DNA of 64,000 bases. Origin: Mucor mucedo. Its lineage: Eukaryota > Mucoromycota > Mucoromycetes > Mucorales > Mucoraceae. The notes beneath the pieces were generated by a model. That model made no database searches and was not told the DNA's origin. It saw only the letters and a program-made list of their open reading frames with translations. The position numbers were made by a program, and so were the translations under genes. The stretch spans positions 87,858 to 151,857 of the forward strand of contig NW_026252390.1 of assembly GCF_025094135.1 (NCBI RefSeq). The letters run 5' to 3'. Positions 10,996 to 22,426 of the stretch are shown piece after piece (positions within the stretch are counted from its first letter, which is position 1; every line of letters begins with the position of its first letter).

Positions 10996-11937
10996 TTTGA
11001 AAGGATGTAAGGTTAATTTTGTTTACATTGCAATCCTAGATGTCTTTATCATCATGATTGTAAGCTAATTTAGGATAATATATCACTCCAAATAGACCAT
11101 CGACTTTCTTGTTCCGGACGAGAAAGTAGGTAAAGGTAATGCGTTATCAGCACGTTGGACAGGCTAGAGAAGTAAAAATATCACAAAAAAGAAATTCTTT
11201 ATAAAATATTTATGTGTGTACCCTGCAGGTAGTGTTTGTTCCATCATAGATATCGAAAGCTTCGTGATAGATGTGTAATGGTTTACGAGAACTGATCAAA
11301 CTTTTCTTTCCTGTTCAGTTCAAATCATCACCTAATTCTACACAGACGCATTTTATCATTTTGAATATGTATTATAAACCTCGCTTTACATTTTAATCGT
11401 ATTTGTAGCTGCCTTTATTATTGTTTCTAGCTCCAACTTAACTTTTTGTTCATTTCCTTGTATTTTACAGTACTGTCTATAAATACAAATTGGGTGGTAA
11501 CCATCTTGAAAACTGTCTTTTGAGAAAACAAGGGAACACATATTTAACCCGGATTCATTTTTATATTTCCGATGCTATGTAAGAAAGGGTCAGGGTTAAA
11601 CAAAGGGCCATGACGTGAATAACAATGAAAACATTACGGAAGTCTATTTCGGGTTGTTGCTATTCCTGGTTCTTGTCCTCCCCTTTTTTCTTCACGTGGC
11701 TATTCGTACACCGCAAATAAGATAGTGAGAACAATGGAGATTACGTATATTGTGTACCAACAGACGAAAAAATACGTTTTGTTTCGTTTGTTGATGTTAA
11801 CATTTTTATTTTCTCTGATAAAGAGAGAGAGAGAGATCGGTGACTAAAAAGCGCCCATGGGCTGACGAAATGCGCAGTAAATAACTTGGTAAAAATAAAG
11901 ATCTGCCAGAATCCGCTAATACTATTTGCCGGATAGG
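10996..11937. other. Intergenic
   Basis: AT-rich DNA without a credible frame on either strand. There is a short GA dinucleotide repeat near 11823-11836. Confidence 0.5.
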
Positions 11938-12508
11938 ATGGAAATAATATTAACGCGTCTCTATTTGGTAAAATTAGATGATGAGTAAAAAGTGACAGGT
12001 TTTTGGTCAGTTTTATAAACCGTTTTCACCCTGCTACTGCAAATATGATAGATACTTTTTTATGTGCCCATTCAACAAATAGAGACAGAGAACTATCAGG
12101 AAAGGATACGCAAGGGTGCTTGGCCTCTATTGATCCAAGCATATATCACTTTGTTGGAAAAGGAGCATCACCCTGGCGGTTTTTTTCATTCTTTCGCGTC
12201 AAGCTTGAGCATACTTTTTATTATAAATATCGCTCGAAATGAATTCCATTTTTAATTTCCACCTCTTTCTTCCAAAATTTTTTTTTAAAATTGTACTAAT
12301 GATAGCAGAGTGGGTGTATGCGTCTGGATCTGCATGGATCTCGTTTGACGATCAAACGCAAAAGGTGATTGAAGAATTGTGGGCAAGAGATCAAGCAACA
12401 TGGATCCACTCTCAAATGTTTCCTGGTGGTCCTCTCTTTGTCGACACAACAGAAATGATCATCACATTCGGATCGTACTCTTACACAATTGCGCGTGTCC
12501 TTTCTTAG
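11938..12508 (+). CDS. Small WWE-like domain protein (118 aa), three exons
   Basis: Exons 11938-11967, 12052-12178 and 12309-12508 join in phase (GTAAAA...GATAG, then GTTTTT...GCAG). The middle exon is helical (NYQERIRKGAWPLLIQAYI). The third continues after splicing as EWVYASGSAWISFDDQTQ, then IEELWAR, WIHSQMFPGGPLFVD, TTEMIITF and YSYTIAR. The order W-x-Y, W..FD, IE, GG.lyVD, M and Y.IaR is that of the WWE domain, which binds ADP-ribose-type ligands or acts in ubiquitin-pathway proteins. The second donor (GTTTTT) is weak, and the first exon is only ten hydrophobic codons, so the 5' part is less certain than the domain exon. The ligand is not known. Confidence 0.5.
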
Positions 12509-13555
12509 ACTATTCCCCTTATTTAATACACTTTTTTGAACACCTATAGAGTCAATTTATGTAATAATTCACCGTTTCCATTATGTCAATCCCTTTATGA
12601 AATCCTATGAAAATAAACTTTTTTTTATGCACCGCTCAATTAAAAGTAATGAAGTTACACAGTAAAATTTTCGTGTATCATTCTAATACAGTCAAAACTT
12701 GACAAACGGAGTGAAGTCATTTTACCTTATTTCGTGCTTTTGCGCCGTACAGCGACCTTCTCCGACAACAAATCGTATCACCATGCTTTGAGTAGCACTT
12801 TTAACAATATAACTTTGGAACACTTCTCTAATAAATAAAATTAATGAGCACTTGTCTAAACACACCATAATTCCTACACAAACCCAAATAAATAAGATTT
12901 CAACAATCACAGACGAACTTCAAGATTCTGAATTCTTTACTAATTCGTTCGAATCTCCACCACCACCATCAATGTTGTACTAAATTATTAAAACAAGTAC
13001 CACGTCCTTAATTGAGCGTTCTATATTTCCAGTCACTGCCAATGGTATAAATAGGAGAACACGTTATGACAAAGCAGCAAAAACCACGACTACATACACC
13101 GCAGGTTGCACAGCAACGGCGAAATTTAATCTAACCACAAGTGAAATCAGCTAAGATACCCGATCTTACGTTGTAACTGCGTGCACTTTGGCTGTCCATA
13201 AGAAAAGCGATGCATTATGCACGTTGGTTATAACGAAGAAAATGTAATAGGTTATGTAATGTTGCGACTAGCTACAACAACGATCCAAAGCAACTTGTTA
13301 TAATTCCACTATCCAGTCCTCATCTATACCATTTGTATCCAGTCAACGTCAAGTTTAATGGATAGTTAGCTTATAATGTTTAAAACAACTATACCGACAT
13401 ATTCAATAAAAACTCGGTATTTGTTTCGATCATTAAATTGGTTCAAGTCGATAGTCAAAGTTTTCAAGTCTGACTTGATGTTGGACAGCAGCGTAATTGA
13501 ACCAAAGACGCAAACTTCATTCGAAACAGTAAATTACTGATCCCGGAATCCAAAG
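12509..13555. other. Intergenic
   Basis: I find no gene. A short coding-like stretch on the minus strand (about 12722-12835) has an acceptor-like TTATTAG ahead of it, but no partner exon. Confidence 0.45.
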
Positions 13556-14201
13556 TCAAGCTCTCGCTTCTTGATTTTCTACAGAAGGAGACTTTCTTGC
13601 GTACCCGAAAATCTCGAATTTTTGTAAATTTTCCGAGGCTTGTTGATAGTTGGGTAAATCTTCCCCAATAGAGGTCAACAGGGAATCTACAATATATATA
13701 AATAAATAAATTAGCCATTGTTCAAGCTAAGCAGCAACGTTAAATTAGTTATCATTAAATACTTCGCTCGTAACAAGAAGCTCTCTTCTTCAATCTGGGC
13801 TATTTTTGTGTTCTTTAGCCTTTGCTCGTTTGTGTTCTACCAACAAGGCCTCAATCTTAAATGAAAGCAATGTTTTGCTCTCAAATAAACTGTAAAACAC
13901 TCAGGCCTGAGACGTCTTCTGTTGGATTCAAGAGAACGATCATCATAACGATCATCGTCACCGGATTCAGAATCGGTATGGGTTTGTTGACTTCTTGGGT
14001 AAATGATATAGCTGCATTTTCGCTTCTCTTTCTTTCAGCTCCTGCTACCAAAAAAAGAGAAATAATTTGCACACGATTACGTACATACTGCATCAAAAGA
14101 GCACGGTTTGCTTCAGTTTTTTCTGGCGTTAAACTGTCCTGTTGTTTACGCTTTAACTCCCGGCCAACACCTGAGAACCCATAATGGGTGGTCATCATCA
14201 T
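13556..14201 (-). CDS. Hypothetical multi-exon small gene, structure only partly resolved
   Basis: Exon a (14201-14085, 39 codons) splices with a textbook GTACGT donor and a T-rich GGTAG acceptor to exon b (14044-13967). The join runs LLMQYQELKEREAKMQLYH and ends NPYRF-stop, giving a 64-aa charged helical protein. Further left, coding-like segments appear: one containing KIEALLVEHKRAKAKE (about 13865-13800), and one starting after a TTGTAG acceptor (13686-13556) that reads SIGEDLPNYQQASENLQKFE and ends EARA-stop. These may be extra exons of a longer isoform or of a second gene; I could not join all of them unambiguously. No family is recognised. Confidence 0.4.
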
Positions 14202-15333
14202 ATAGCAAAGACTAACTACGGCCGTAATATCGCAAGAATTGCAATATATACTTTTCATTCCCAAATAAAAAAGAAAGGTAACGATATAGCGTTTTATGAA
14301 AAAACAAAATTCATTAGTAACAAAAAATTTTACAATATTAATTCTTTCGTAAAGAAAAGTAAGTATGCTAAGGGAAAAGAAAAAGGAAGAAAAAAGTGTG
14401 GGAATAAGTCTTATTTATATAATTTAGTTGATCAAAAAAAGTGTGTGAACGAGATTTAATAAACAAGAGCTGGCTTATGTCAGGATGATTTAATCACCCA
14501 GAATTTTTGGGTCTTTACTTAGAATAGAAACATTTGCTATTATGTAGCCCCAGGTTTTTATACTGGTCATTATGAACTTGGTTGCCTATTAGCGTTTCAG
14601 TAGTAGCATATACTGATAGTGAAGCATATTTTATGAAAAGGTTATGATGTGGCACGTCAATGGACGTAAGTATGGTGTGCGAAAAAGTTATTATTAAGCC
14701 AAGTTGTAAATAGGGTTTTGGAAACTGGAATAAAATAATAAAAAGAAAAAAATTTACTTTATTCCAAATAATTAAAACTGAGGAGCATCCGCCATGCCTG
14801 CTACGATTATTTCTTTTATTTTTTGTTTACGAATCTTATGGTTATTATGTAATATGATTATTTATGGGAAAGCTTATTCTGTTAATTGGAGGTGGATTCT
14901 AGAATATTTTCCTGGTTCTAGCTGCAATTACTACAAGCCAGCCCGGGCGTTTATTATTTGATCGGACAGAATAAAAAATGGCACACGAGATTTTTTTGTT
15001 AGTCAAAAGTATGGAACGCGTATAATTAGTTTTACATGTGTAACGTATCACCTAATCGATAAACCAAACCCCTCCTCATAGAATCATTAAACATCATTGT
15101 AAGGTATAATCTCTTTTGAATATGCTAATATTACACTCACCATGTGTCTTTTAAGCATTCTTTATGGCTGTTTGTTTCTTGAGGTCAAAGCAAAGTTTCC
15201 TGCATACATATTATCTGGCTCTCAAAAAGTCGTGACTGCCCGCACGCGCTTTTTTTTTCTCTCGTTCATCGTGTCTTGTATTCGTGTTTTTTTTTTCTTT
15301 TTTTGTTGTCTACATCTATTTCTTAACATTAAA
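14202..15333. other. Intergenic, upstream of TOP2
   Basis: No gene seen. T-rich tracts (15250-15305) lie just before the TOP2 start and are typical of promoters in this window. Confidence 0.5.
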
Positions 15334-18300
15334 ATGAGTGATACGGAAGACGCGTTCACCTTTTCAAGTAGCGAGGATGGTAACTCTGGCAATGAGTCGG
15401 AAGAGTTTACTTTAGATTATGAGCCTAGTGTAAAGGTAAGTCCATTTATATCCAGTTGAATACAACCCCTATTAATGCATTCAATGTTTTTTTTTTGCCA
15501 ACAGAAACGCAAGACGACAGCCTCTACCTCCAAAACTGTCAAGAAAGCACCTGCTAAGAAAGCTGCTGCAGAAAAAAAGACACCTGCTCCTAAAAAGACA
15601 CCTGCCCCTAAAAAGACACCTGCTCCCAAAAAGGCAGCCGCACCTAAAAAAACAACAACAGCTGCTGCTGCTGCTGCTGCTCCTAGTGGTAATATCAGCT
15701 CGTTCTTTCAAAAGACATCTATTGACACGTCCAAAGCCTCTTCATCCACTGATGCTTTAGATTCACCTACTTCACCTAAACCCAAGGCGATTAAAAAGAC
15801 AGTAACTAAGAAAAAGGACGAAGACACAGAGATGACCGAAGCATCCCCACCTAAAAAGAAGGCCAAGGATTACAGCGAAGAAAACAAAACAGTAGAAGAA
15901 ATTTATCAAAAGAAGACTCAACTTGAACACATCTTGCTTCGTCCTGATACTTATATTGGCTCAATTGAAGCAGAGGAACAAGAAATGTGGATCTTTGATT
16001 CTGAAGATGAGACAATTAAAAAGAAGAAGATCAAGTATGTGCCTGGATTGTACAAGATTGTTGATGAAATTTTGGTGAATGCTGCCGATAACAAGGTATA
16101 AAGAAGTTAAACTGTCAAATATTAACATAAACTAACAAACAAATGATAAATATACAGATTCGTGATCCTAGTATGGATACGATTAAGGTAGTGATTGATC
16201 GTGCGGAAAACTTTATCTCCATTCAGAATAACGGTCGTGGTATTCCTATTACTGAGCACAAGGAGGAGAAATGCTATGTTCCTGAACTTATCTTTGGTCA
16301 TCTCTTGACATCATCCAACTACAATGATAATGAAAAAAAAGTAACGGGTGGTCGTAACGGTTATGGTGCTAAACTTTGTAACATCTTTAGTACCGAATTT
16401 ACGGTCGAGACAGGAGATAAAGAACGTCAACTTAAATACAAGCAAGTGTTTAAGAACAACATGAGTGTTACGGGTAAACCCAAGATCACTTCTAATGCTG
16501 CTGGTACTCAATTCACGCGTATCTCATTTAAACCCGATCTTGCTAAATTTGGTATGGAGGAGATGGATGCTGATTTTGAAGCATTGATCAAGAAGCGTGT
16601 GTATGATATGGCAGGTGTCGTGGAAGGTGTCGGTGTATATTTAAACGGTACCAAGGTTCCAGTCAAGGGCTTTAACAAGTACTGTGAGTTGTACACCAAA
16701 ACTTTGGAAATTAGAAATGCTGAAGGCAAGAAGCCCATCATCAATGATCCTGAAAATAATCCTCGTTGGGAAGTCAATTTCGCTGTTAGTGATGGACAAT
16801 TTAATCAGATCAGTTTTGTCAATAGTATTTGTACTGCTAAAGGTGGCACCCACGTTAATTATATTGCCGACCAAATCGTCAAGGCGCTTTTACCTGAAGT
16901 TCAACGTAAGACCAATAACAAGACAGTTAAGCCTTTCCAGATCAAGAATCATATGACTATTTTCGTTAATTGTTTGATTGAAAATCCTGCATTTGATTCC
17001 CAAACAAAGGAAAACATGACATTGCGTGCTAGTAGTTTCGGCTCTACTTACAAGGTCAGCGACAAGTTTTTAGGCTTGATTGCCAAGTCGGGTATCATTG
17101 ATAATATCGTACGTTGGGTCAAGTTTAAGGAAGATGAACAAATGTCTAAGGCTGATACGGGTAAAATGGCACGTCGTCTCAAGATTCCCAAGCTCGAAGA
17201 TGCTAACCTTGCTGGTGTCAAGCCTCATAACAAGAAATGTACCTTGATTTTGACAGAGGGAGATTCCGCTAAAGCCCTTGTCTTGAGTGGTCTTTCTGTG
17301 GTCGGAAGAGATCATTTCGGTGTTTTCCCACTTCGTGGTAAAGTGCTGAATGTCCGTGATGCTACCAATACGCAAATCATGAACAATGCTGAAATTACCA
17401 ACATCAAGGCCATTCTTGGTTTGAAGCACGGTAAAACTTACACGAATTCCGACGAGCTTCGATACGGTAAACTCATGTTGATGACTGATCAGGATCATGA
17501 TGGTTCCCATATCAAGGGTCTCTTGATCAATTTTATCGATAGTATGTTTCCTTCTTTATTGGATATTCCTGGTTTCCTCTTAGAATTTATTACACCCATT
17601 ATCCGTTGTCGTCATAAACGAAACAAGAAAGAGGTTTCCTTTTTCACCATCCCCGAGTACGAGACATGGGCCGAGATCAATAACAAGAATAGTGAATGGG
17701 AACCCAAGTATTTCAAGGGTTTGGGTACTTCAGATAAAGCCGATGCACGCAAGTATTTCAGTGATTTAGCTACTCATAAAAAGGAATTCGAAGTCGCTTC
17801 CACTGAAGAACGTCAATTGGTGGATATGGCCTTTAACAAGAAGAGAGCTGCTGATCGTAAAGAATGGTTGGCTTCATATGAACCAGGAATTTTTATTGAT
17901 CATAATGTTGAGAAGATTAAGATTACGGATTTCGTAAATCGTGAATTGATGCTTTTCAGTATGGCCGATAATATCAGATCGATTCCTTGTGTTGTAGATG
18001 GTTTCAAACCGGGTCAGCGTAAGGTGTTCTTTGGTACCCATATACGTGAAAAGACTTCGGAAATTAAGGTGGCTCAGTTAGCAAATTATGTGGCTGGAAA
18101 AACCCAATACCATCACGGTGAAGCCAGTATTGCCTCCATTGTGATTAATATGGCCCAAGATTATGTGGGTAGTAACAATATCAATCTGTTGGTTCCCTGT
18201 GGTCAGTTCGGTACCCGACATGATGGTGGTAAATCTGCTGCTAGTCCTCGTTACCTTTTCACGAAATTAGCTAAAATTGCGCGTACCATCTATCATCCTG

Positions 18301-19475
18301 ATGATGACCCAATCTTGGATTACTTGATTGAAGAGAATAAGCCAATTGAACCTGCTTGGTATATCCCAATTATTCCTATGGTGCTTGTGAATGGTGCAGA
18401 TGGTATTGGTACTGGTTGGAGTACAACCATTCCTAATTACAGTCCCCGTGTGCTAGCTGAGAACTTGAAACGTTTGATGAATGATGAGGAAGTTCTCAAA
18501 ATGTCACCTTGGTTCCGTGGTTTCAAGGGTACTATCTCACCTGCAGCAGAAGCAGGTAAATATATCTCGAGTGGTGTAGCTGAGGTCAATAGCGATGGTC
18601 ATATCAAGATCACCGAATTACCTGTACGTCTTTGGACTGACTCATTCAAGGAAAACTTGGAAAATATGCGTGAACCAAAGGATAAGAAGCCTGAGATCAA
18701 TGTATTGGACTTCACCAACAATTCAACGGATATGGCAGTCGAGTTTACAGTGGAAGTAGATGAAACCAATTTGGCTAAAGCGGAGGATATTGGATTATTA
18801 AAGGCACTCAAGATGACGTCGAATATCAATACAACGAACATCGTGTGTTTCGATAAGGATGGCAAGATTCGCAAATACGAAAGTCCCGAAGAGATCTTGA
18901 AGGAGTTTTATGTGCTTCGACTGGAGTATTATGTCAAGCGTAAAGAGCACTTAATTTCTAAGTTAGAATATGAGTACACACGTTTGGACAATATGGCTAA
19001 GTTTATCGATTTGGTTATTACCAAAAAATTGGTGTATATTAACCGTAAGGAAGAGCTTGTGGTGGCCGACATGAAGAAGAATGGGTTAAAGCAAATCTAT
19101 TCTCCCAAGAAGAAGAGTGCTTTGATCGTTAACGATGATGATGAAGAAGAACCAGAGAAGGAGGAGGGAGATGGATACAACTACCTGCTCACTCTCAATG
19201 TACGTCAATTTACCGAACAAAAGGTTAAAGATTTAATCAGTAGAAAAGAGAAAAAGTATGAAGAGTTGCAAGAAATCCGAGGTACACCTCCCAAGACTTT
19301 CTGGCGTCGTGATTTGGATGCCATGTTGGTGCAGTGGGATGCCATGTTGAAGGAAGATGATATTCTTAGTGCACAAGCTCAACCCTTGGCTTCGTCTAAC
19401 AAAGGTAAAAAGAGAAAGAGAGTTGTTAAGCCAAAAGCCAAGGCAGAAGATGATGATGATGATTTTGCCATGTAA
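15334..19475 (+). CDS. TOP2: DNA topoisomerase II
   Basis: Three exons (15334-15435, 15505-16095, 16158-19475) give 1,336 aa. The type IIA enzyme passes one DNA duplex through another using ATP and resolves sister chromatids in the nucleus. Visible GHKL ATPase motifs are RPDTYIGS, EILVNAADNK, NNGRGIPI and GGRNGYGAKLCNIFS. The TOPRIM domain shows EGDSAKAL and DQDHDGSHIKGLLINF. The cleavage domain shows PRYLFTKLA with the catalytic Tyr near residue 929. The C-terminus is short, acidic and basic (GKKRKR, EDDDDDFAM). The N-terminus is unusual: about 160 residues before the ATPase domain, with an acidic Ser stretch, Ala/Pro/Lys repeats (KKTPAP) and a NISSFFQK motif near residue 97 that resembles a PCNA-binding box. 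Confidence 0.97.
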
Positions 19476-20588
19476 ATGCAAAAGAAATAAAAGAAGAAAC
19501 AATGGATGTAACCTTTGCGGGTCTAATTGAATAAACTATTATAAAATTCTTTGTTCTTTTTTAACGTGGGTAGCTGCTTAAATATCTTATGTCAAATAGG
19601 CTTTTTTTACCCAAACCTTTCCAAATCCAAATAGCAGTGTAGCGGAATTGCTGTATTTGCTGGTAGCATAGTCAAAAGTCAAGGGCTAGCAACAACTTTC
19701 ATACTATTGGAAAAGTTTGGATCAGTTGGCCGATAAAAATTTAAACCAGGGCGCTATGTAGTGAAAGAGTATGAAAAGAAGTACACTTGCTTCTAACCCA
19801 TACACAATTTAATATGTTTATCCCCCTCCACACTTAAATCTTTAAAGACGATTAAATATCGATCAATTATTTAGTTCTTTCAATCTACACAGACTGAGCG
19901 TTATTGTTTTTTTTATTACAGTAGTTTTCATTTATTCACTTTATGATCATTTAATGCGCATTGATGAAAAATGCATGCACTTATTATTTCTATTAGGTAC
20001 CAAAAAGCTACTTATGTTTATCATTTCCAGACGTTATGAACGAGGGATATATATAATATCCAGAGTGAAAAAAAAAAGGAATGGTGCTGTCATATATGTT
20101 TAAAAAAAGATGCTGTTATAAATGATAGATTTTGATCGTGAATGATATGCTTTTTTTCGTCATTGGGAGATCTTCCATACAAATATGTGCGTCCAAGTCA
20201 AAATAATGTGCAGCATATAAGCACACATGCAGGGATCTGCATTTGTACAAAACTTGGCCATCTGTAAAACAGGTTCTTTTTTTAATCTACTACCAAAAAA
20301 AAAAGTCGACTTAAGAATTACACCATAGCATATTACATTTATGCTGTATTGTGGTACATGCATAATGCAATGCTGATCTCGGAAACTGCCTAACATGTTT
20401 CATTATTTAAGATATAGTAAATTTCGCAATGTATATGTATTTATTACTAAGTTTTTATTGTACATAGTAAGATTATGGATTAAAGGGATATCAATAGAGT
20501 AAGTAGTATTAGAGTAAATATGGTGGAATGTATGAAAGAAAGGTAATAAAAAAAGGGGTTAATTACATATTAAAAGAAGGGAATGGTT
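19476..20588. other. Intergenic between two convergent genes
   Basis: Holds the 3' regions of TOP2 and the ammonium permease. I see no gene; frames are short. Confidence 0.5.
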
Positions 20589-22081
20589 TTAAACGTTATT
20601 GAGACTCTCGTGAGTTAAGGGTCTGCCTGAACCCATTGTACCTTGAGCTTGAGGTTCAAAGCTATAACCTTCAACTTCTTCTTGGAGAACTTTTTCTTGG
20701 CCAGTGTTTTGATTAACACCAACAATCTTATCGACATGATAGTAAGCCATTTCACCGATTTCAGCAGCATCCAAACCCTTGAGCTCGGACTCACGATCGA
20801 CACGAAGGGAAAGACCAGGAATACGGTTCATGATGAAAAGAATGATGTAGGTGACAACAAAGGCCCATGCAGCACCAGCAGTAGCATCGGCAAATTGATA
20901 ACCAATTTGAACCCAATTTCTGTTCATCCAACCACCTGCAATTTCAGTAGCACCATCAAGTTTGGCAATATAGGCTTCAGCGAAGATACCAGTTAAAATG
21001 GAACCAACATATCCACCGACACCATGAACAGCAAATACATCAGCTACATCATCATAATTGAAGTATTCCTTCATGTGGACAGCTAAATTACAAGCACAAG
21101 CACCCAAGAAGCCAATGGCAACGGAAGGTCCAGGTCCAACAAAACCTGCAGCAGGAGTGATAGCAACGAGACCAGCGACTGCACCAGAACAGAAGCCCAA
21201 AGCTGAGAATTTACGTTCAATTCTGTAATCAATAAGCATCCAAGTAATGGCACCAACAGAAGCAGCCAAGTTGGTAACTACACAGGCCATAGCAGCACGT
21301 AAGTTACCGGACAATGCGGAACCACCATTGAAACCAAACCAACCGAACCAAAGCAAAGTGGTACCGAGAACGACATTAGACATGTTGTGAGGCTTGAACT
21401 CTTCCTTTTTATGGTCATGACCTTCACGGCGTCCTAATACCAAAGCATAAGCTAAACTGGCAAAACCACTAGTGATATGAACAGGGCTATTTTTTTTTTT
21501 TAATAAAATAATGTATTAGTCTCTGTGGAGTTTTTTTTTATCTGCATAATTCCGTAAACTTACGTTCCACCAGCGAAATCAAGACCACCCAATTTGAAAC
21601 TCCAACCGTTTGAATTCCATACCCAAAAGGCAACGGGATCGTATACGACGGTAGTCCAGATGAAGATGAAGATAATCATGGGCAAAATACGTGCACGTTC
21701 GGCAGCAGAACCGATAGCAAGAGCAGGAGTTAAAGCAGCGAACATACATTGAAAAATACAGAAAACAAGATCAGGGATAGCAGCGCTACCCATTGAAGGT
21801 TCATTTAAAACGCCACGCAAGAATGCATTATCCATGTTACCCAAAAACTTTGTGCTGACTTTACTGAAAGTTAAAGTATAACCGAATATAAACCATTGAA
21901 AACTGACAACAACAAGAGATAATACGCAACACATAATAAGTGATAAGGCGTTCTTTCTACGAGCCATACCAGAGTAGAAATAACCTACACCTGGAATCAT
22001 GAGCCAAACTAAGGCCGTTGAGACTAACACAAAGCCAATATCACCAGTATTGTAAACAGGAGCTTCTGGTTCTGAATCCAT
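20589..22081 (-). CDS. Ammonium transporter, MEP/AmtB family
   Basis: Two exons (22081-21564 and 21486-20589; GTAAGT donor, AATAG acceptor) encode 471 aa of plasma-membrane ammonium permease with about 11 hydrophobic segments. Family motifs include YNTGDIGFVLVSTALVWLMI, GVGYFYSGMARRKN, WNSNGWSFKLGGLDFAGGT, FGFNGGSAL and ADVFAVHGVGG. The two pore histidines are at about residues 176 (PVHITSG) and 327 (AVHGVGG); both are present, as expected of the twin-His transport pore. The N-terminus faces outside in this family, and a His/Lys-rich loop (HDHKKEE) lies at the centre. The C-terminal tail (from about 400) is cytosolic. The upstream region has five GATA sites. Assignment to MEP1, 2 or 3 type is not possible by eye. 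Confidence 0.95.
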
Positions 22082-22144
22082 TTCTTTTTAAAATATTGTT
22101 CGTAATAAAATGAATGAATAAAATATAAAGAAGAAAAAAAAAAG

Positions 22145-22220
22145 AGATAGCTGAAAGGAGGAGGCTATTTATATAAGCTCAGTGATAGATCAAACATGTG
22201 GAGATAGCATAGATAGATAG
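22145..22220. promoter_or_regulatory. Cluster of GATA motifs upstream of the ammonium permease, with a TATA box
   Basis: Five A/T-GATAG sites occur within 76 bp (22145, 22183, 22202, 22211, 22215), 64-139 bp upstream of the permease ATG. A TATATAAA-type box (minus strand) lies around 22168-22175. In fungi, nitrogen-catabolite genes are controlled by GATA factors (AreA/NIT2/Gln3) that bind clustered HGATAR sites. Control of this gene by such a factor is inferred. Confidence 0.55.
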
Positions 22221-22426
22221 GTATTCTGGGTTTCAATATCATACAATGATTATCAAGAACCGGGGAAGGGAGGTCGTACGAGAATCATAGCCAACCAGGT
22301 TGACAAAATTTATCGTTATCTACACATTTTATATAAAAAGAAAATATTATCTGACGCTTTAGCAGTCGTGTACTATAAACAGAAGAAAACAAATGCTGCA
22401 GTTTGCGTAAGATCCCACCATGTGAC

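Noticed and set aside
12930..12970. GTTCGAATC resembling a tRNA T-loop
   Set aside because: No matching acceptor, D-arm or anticodon arm could be placed upstream on either strand.
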